Assembly: GCA_038496445.1 (NCBI GenBank)
Contig: JALMLS010000025.1
Location: forward strand, 1 to 22,219
Source of the DNA: Trichosphaerium sp. ATCC 40318
Taxonomy: Eukaryota; Discosea; Flabellinia; Trichosidae
DNA length: 22,219 nt
Direction of reading: 5' to 3'
Part shown: one piece after another, positions 18,858-22,219 of the stretch
Position numbering within the stretch: position 1 is the first letter of the stretch
How the letters are laid out: every line of letters begins with the position of its first letter
Translations under genes and position numbers: made by a program
Notes under the pieces: generated by a model
Seen by the model: only the letters and a program-made list of their open reading frames with translations
What the model was told of the DNA's origin: nothing
The model's database searches: none

Positions 18858-19472
18858 CTATTGGTCGGAAGCGTCTGGATCCTTGGACAGGTGAGATAAT
18901 GCTGCTGCATTAGCCTCCCAGTTTCTGCCATCGAATGGTTGTACGTTCAACGACGCTTTGATCGTTTCATAATCGTCAAAAGTTCTAAAAGCGGTTGTTC
19001 AGTAAGTCGCCCTACTATCTTTAACGCACCTTGCATTAATGTCTACGCCGTCCGGGTTTGACCTTTTAGGCGCAGTTAGAAGCGAAAAAGCGATGATTCA
19101 AAGACTTATGGGCTCACCTTGGAATGTAGTGCGTGCAAATTCCACAAGTCTGGTATTTTGCCGTTTAGCTTTTATGAATTTAAACAGTACGCGTTGTACC
19201 TTACAAAAGTAATGTTTGGCAACTTTGGAGTTGAACTGGTACAAAGTCAAATTATCCTTTCCTGACAGCAGCTTGAACGCTAAATTAGGCCTGATGATGT
19301 GGATAAATCCCTTTTTACTGCAGCTGTACGGTATTAGCGGTAGAGGGCAGTGAAATGATTTTGGTTACATGCTACAATTACAGTCTTGTAGTTCAGACTT
19401 GCCGTCCCACAAGAGTTCATATCTAACCGCCCCACAATGACACCCACCTTTGAACAGTTTTTCTTCAGCCAT
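18858..19472 (-). CDS. CENP-V/GFA family zinc-binding protein (glutathione-dependent formaldehyde-activating enzyme-like)
   Basis: Five exons (19369-19472, 19200-19323, 19118-19149, 19030-19062, 18858-18984) join in frame to give 139 residues, the usual length of a single GFA/CENP-V domain. Introns are 45-55 nt. The zinc-ligand pattern is complete: GGCHCGAVRYEL (C11, C13), DCNCSICSKKGFIH (C31, C33, C36) and FCKTCGI (C75, C78). Other family marks are LLSGKDNLTLYQFN, YIPRSNPDGVDINAR and, near the end, FDGRNWE. Family members include bacterial Gfa, proposed to help glutathione react with formaldehyde, and animal CENP-V, associated with centromeres and the cytoskeleton. Which role applies is unknown, and most small members have no proven substrate. 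Two internal exons are only 32 and 33 nt. The ATG at 19470-19472 is followed directly by the domain, so there is no room for a targeting peptide. Confidence 0.95.
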
Positions 19473-19728
19473 GTAATAAATCGTTTAATTGTAACCAACT
19501 TTTGCTTTGTCTTTAAAAAGTATGTTTCAGTAAAGCTGAGTTGATTGTGCTGATTTTTAAAGAATTGTCTGTTGAATTTTATTCCGGTTGAATTTGGACA
19601 AACAGGTTTTATTTCCTTAAAATTATCTCACAACTCTTCAAACCACATAACAACACTCGTCTACGCGTAAGAGAGTGATAATAACAAATGGACAAACAAA
19701 TGCGTACGCAATAGGCTTTTTCTCCCAA
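19473..19728. promoter_or_regulatory. Divergent promoter region with a short upstream ORF
   Basis: This 256-bp AT-rich region separates the divergent GFA-like (minus) and methyltransferase (plus) start codons and so must serve both. At 19688-19714 an eight-codon upstream ORF (ATG to TAG) ends 14 bases before the methyltransferase ATG at 19729. If it lies within the transcript it could reduce or regulate translation. No defined core promoter motif stands out. Confidence 0.45.
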
Positions 19729-21096
19729 ATGACACCACGTAGGTACCATTGTACGCCGTTATTCGCAAAATAAAGTGGCAGTGACTGTTGGCAGTATTGT
19801 AGTGCTTTGTCTACTCTACGTAGTAGCGAGACCCTCCACCGGTGGCGTACTTCTGGGTACGCATTTCTTAACACTTTTCTCAACAGAAAAACGTTCATTA
19901 GAAAACTGTTATCACCAAACGTGCTGCTGTTGGTGCCTCGAGCCTGCGCGCACTCCAATTGCTAAAGCTTCCAAAGAAAGTGCCACGTTGAATTATTTAC
20001 GCTCATTCTGTAGCAACACAAGACATTACCATATCCAAGGAGGCCCAAGATATCTACAAGCGCGGGTTAGCCAAACAGCATGTGTTGGTTGATGATGTCA
20101 AAAATGAAATCGAAAGAAACCAAAACAGCGAGTGGTTCAGGCAATACATGATCCCTTTTCTCTTTGAACCAATCGCAATAAGTCATTGTACAACAATAGA
20201 ACGCATAGGCGCTGCAGGAGACGGCGGTACGTTTAAAATACGCAAAAAAAGAGCTCCATGGATATGTAGGCATTATGTAATTAATGCCGTCCATGTGTTT
20301 GTCGTTGTAGTCTCGCAAACCCCTAGATTGTTTTATATTGATGTGTTTAACAAGGAAAATATGTATGCGACGGATTCAGACTAGCTTCATCACCATCCTG
20401 CGTTGTTTACTCTTTTGGGTCGAATGAAGACACGTCGTTCGAAGAGGACATTCATTCCCTCCACGACCATTGCGAGATTCATACGTTCGATCCTACTGTA
20501 GGTACGTACACTCGAGATGATTGTCACATCGTCCACACATTCTGTTTGAAGTGGTGAGGCTGTGTACTGACGCATTGGCGCATTTAGACCAGAAATCAGA
20601 TGCAGGTAAAATCCCATACATTAACTTTCACTTTGATTACGGTCTGGGACACCTTGATGGTACTATTACATCCCGTTATTCGCGTAAACCAGGTGTTGTG
20701 ATCCCAGTACGCAAGGTACGTGTTGTTTACAACAGAAATATTTTAAAGACTAGCATTAACCACAAAATGCATCAATAGCTCTCCACCTGGATGGACAAGT
20801 TGGGACACAATTTTATTGACATTCTCAAAATTGATATCGACCTCGCAGAGTACGAAGCGTTCGAGGAGATGCTCAAGGACGGATTACCAGTGTGGCAGAT
20901 AGTGATTGAGGTCCACACGCAAACACAGGAGATGTGGCCTAAAGCGCTGGAGACCTATATTGATTTCTTTGAGAGAATGGAGCATTACGGTTGGGTCATG
21001 TTCGCAAAGGAGTCCAATTACAGGACATGTGGTGGCGCAAACGAATATGCCTTTATCAACTTGAATAATCCAAAGTACAACTACGTCGAGGTATAA
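19729..21096 (+). CDS. METTL24-like/FkbM-type methyltransferase with N-terminal signal anchor
   Basis: The predicted enzyme uses S-adenosylmethionine; its acceptor is unknown. The start is ATG 19729, followed by a 14-nt first exon. Exon 2 (19795-19841) encodes the hydrophobic segment IVVLCLLYVVA, so the protein is probably a type II membrane protein facing the secretory lumen. A luminal stem follows, with KEAQDIYKRGLAKQHVLVDD. The catalytic region has IERIGAAGDGG, WICRHY, CVVYSFGSNEDTSFEEDIH, HCEIHTFDPTV, then across an 86-nt intron (20502-20587) INFHFDYGLGHLDG, VIPVRKLSTWMDKLGHNFID, ILKIDIDLAEYEAFEEML, IVIEVHTQ and a closing ANEYAFINL. The order VYSFG, HTFDP, DILKIDID, IEVH matches METTL24-like proteins. 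Splicing is uncertain at 19980-20013 (a 34-nt intron restores frame) and around 20277-20375, where two models work. A 27-nt segment after GDGG (20239-20265) could be coding or an unusually short intron. Confidence 0.85.
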
Positions 21097-21279
21097 GTCA
21101 AGGATGCAGTTTGAAACTGGATTTTAATGTACATTAACTAAACGAGGATACCTAAATAATAAATAAATTTACAAAAAACCCTACAATCCAATACGCACTC
21201 AAAAATGCGATTACTCGCGGCGCTACACCTGAGAGGTACATAATTCCTCATCTACTCCTCAAGTATTCCTCAGGTATTG
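21097..21279. other. Convergent intergenic region
   Basis: This 183-bp non-coding gap separates the stops of the methyltransferase (plus) and the EEP-fold gene (minus). It contains AATAAATAAATTTAC around 21157-21171, which could supply a poly(A) signal for the plus-strand gene. I see nothing else. Confidence 0.5.
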
Positions 21280-22219
21280 CTATTCTTTAAGAGTCAAGGT
21301 GATGGATTGTCCCCAGTGATCCGACAGCTCCTGGCCATTTTTTTGCTTTAAAATGTCAACTTGTTCTACTGACACACGTGCTAACTCTACACCCTCCAGT
21401 TTGTCAATGGCAAAAACGTAGTCTAATCTTTCCGACTCTTGCCACACAACGAGCGAGTTGGTCTTGGAGTCGTAGGTGGGTTCTGGGCTGCTAAACGAGC
21501 CGCAGTATTCTTTGTATAAGTCTGCAATTCAGATTTTTTGTGAGTGCGATGCTTATGTAAGGAAATAGCAAACACCGAATTTGGTGATTGACAGAACAGA
21601 TCGTACCACGCATGCAAAACTGATTCATAAGGAATTTGTAGTTGGAGGAGTTGTATGGGATGTTAAAGTCACCCATGAGAAGGACTGCAAGTGATGCTGA
21701 GCTATTGCCTGGGTGCGCCAACCAGTTCAAGACGCATGTACGCGCGAATGTGTAAATCTCCTGCACCTGCTTTTTTTGAAATCGTTTGTTCATAGCGTCC
21801 AGGTGCGTGTTGATGAGCAGTAATGTTTTTCCTGCACAGTCAGTTAGGCACCTTTGAAGACACGTGCAAAAAATAAAGGGGAAAACAAACAAATCAACTG
21901 TTGTGCATCGGTGTAGGTAAACGAGATGTGTATCTACATACCTGGCCACAGTGATGGTATTGATAGGAATACCGCATGAACGCCTTTACGCGACTTGGAT
22001 TCTGAAATTGTAAAGGTGTGTTTGTTGAATCCGTCAAGTGTAAACTTCTACTCGCAATTTCAGTGCTGAGTCATTATGTAATGTGAAAAGGGATATTGAA
22101 TAAATACAAGTACTAACCTTGCGCCAAGCAGACCATAACCCGCCATTCGCGTTCAAATAGAAGCGTGCCTGATCTAAGAAGGGCATCCACGTCCAAGAAG
22201 TATAACCTGGAGGTATCTG
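21280..22219 (-). CDS. Endonuclease/exonuclease/phosphatase-fold hydrolase, neutral sphingomyelinase-like, 5' end beyond window
   Basis: The EEP fold is a metal-dependent phosphodiesterase; the closest pattern I recognise is the neutral sphingomyelinase branch, which would cleave sphingomyelin to ceramide, but other EEP substrates are possible. Firm exons are 21280-21521, 21607-21831 and 21942-22001, joined in frame. They encode LINTHLDAMNKRFQKKQVQE, LLMGDFNIP (GDFN at 21662-21673), SSPEPTYDSKTNSLVVWQ, ESERLDYVFAI and finally ELSDHWGQ with the catalytic His. The T-Y-D and R-L-D-Y spacing and the C-terminal SDHWG are typical of bacterial and fungal sphingomyelinase-C-like proteins. The catalytic Glu near the N-terminus lies outside the window. 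Upstream of 22001 an exon includes NANGGLWSAW, but I could not fix its splice junctions. The stop is TAG at 21280-21282. Confidence 0.85.

Noticed and set aside
18717-18899. Plus-strand ATG frame of 60 codons between two minus-strand genes
   Set aside because: It runs into the last exon of the GFA-like gene antisense, has no family match and no supporting context.
1-22219. Search for tRNA, rRNA, CRISPR arrays or bacterial-type operons
   Set aside because: I saw no cloverleaf, rRNA or spaced direct repeats; the dense spliceosomal introns show the window is eukaryotic nuclear DNA.

Overview
The window is a compact, intron-dense stretch of a eukaryotic nuclear genome, most likely from a unicellular eukaryote or fungus-like microbe. 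Almost every host gene is cut by very short GT-AG introns, mostly 40-60 nt with a few candidates of 34-37 nt. Intergenic gaps are 18-280 bp. TAA, TAG and TGA all act as stops, so the standard code is used. I cannot assign a phylum from the sequence alone.

Layout from left to right: (1) 1-6171, minus: a DDX60-like (Ski2-like DExH) RNA helicase, complete at its N-terminus and cut at its C-terminus by the window edge. (2) 6312-7534, minus: a seven-exon TruC/RluA-type tRNA pseudouridine synthase that includes an 11-nt exon. (3) 7555-14576, plus: a 7-kb, apparently intact non-LTR (LINE-type) retrotransposon. ORF1 is an RRM-like RNA-binding protein. ORF2 carries an AP-type endonuclease, reverse transcriptase, RNase H and a CCHC motif. 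It ends in a (CAAA)5 tail and is flanked by 15-bp target-site duplications at 7540-7554 and 14574-14588. (4) 14740-16738, plus: a 12-exon gene for four roughly 70-90-residue repeats followed by a Vsr/DUF559-like PD-(D/E)XK nuclease domain. (5) 16757-18578, minus: a coiled-coil protein of unknown function, convergent with gene 4 across an 18-bp gap. (6) 18858-19472, minus: a CENP-V/GFA-family zinc protein, reconstructed completely from five exons. (7) 19729-21096, plus: a METTL24-like/FkbM-type methyltransferase with an N-terminal signal anchor. (8) 21280 to past the right edge, minus: an endonuclease/exonuclease/phosphatase-fold hydrolase resembling neutral sphingomyelinase.

The genes do not form an obvious single pathway. 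The clearest event is the retrotransposon insertion. Removing the element and one duplication leaves the TruC-like and repeat-nuclease start codons only 171 bp apart and divergent, so the element landed in a small shared promoter, 20 bp upstream of the TruC-like ATG. The least understood gene is the repeat-array plus nuclease protein, which is the best candidate here for undescribed biology. Exon models were built by hand from reading-frame continuity, splice dinucleotides and family motifs. They are strong for the TruC-like, repeat-nuclease, coiled-coil and GFA genes, and partial for the helicase, methyltransferase and EEP genes.
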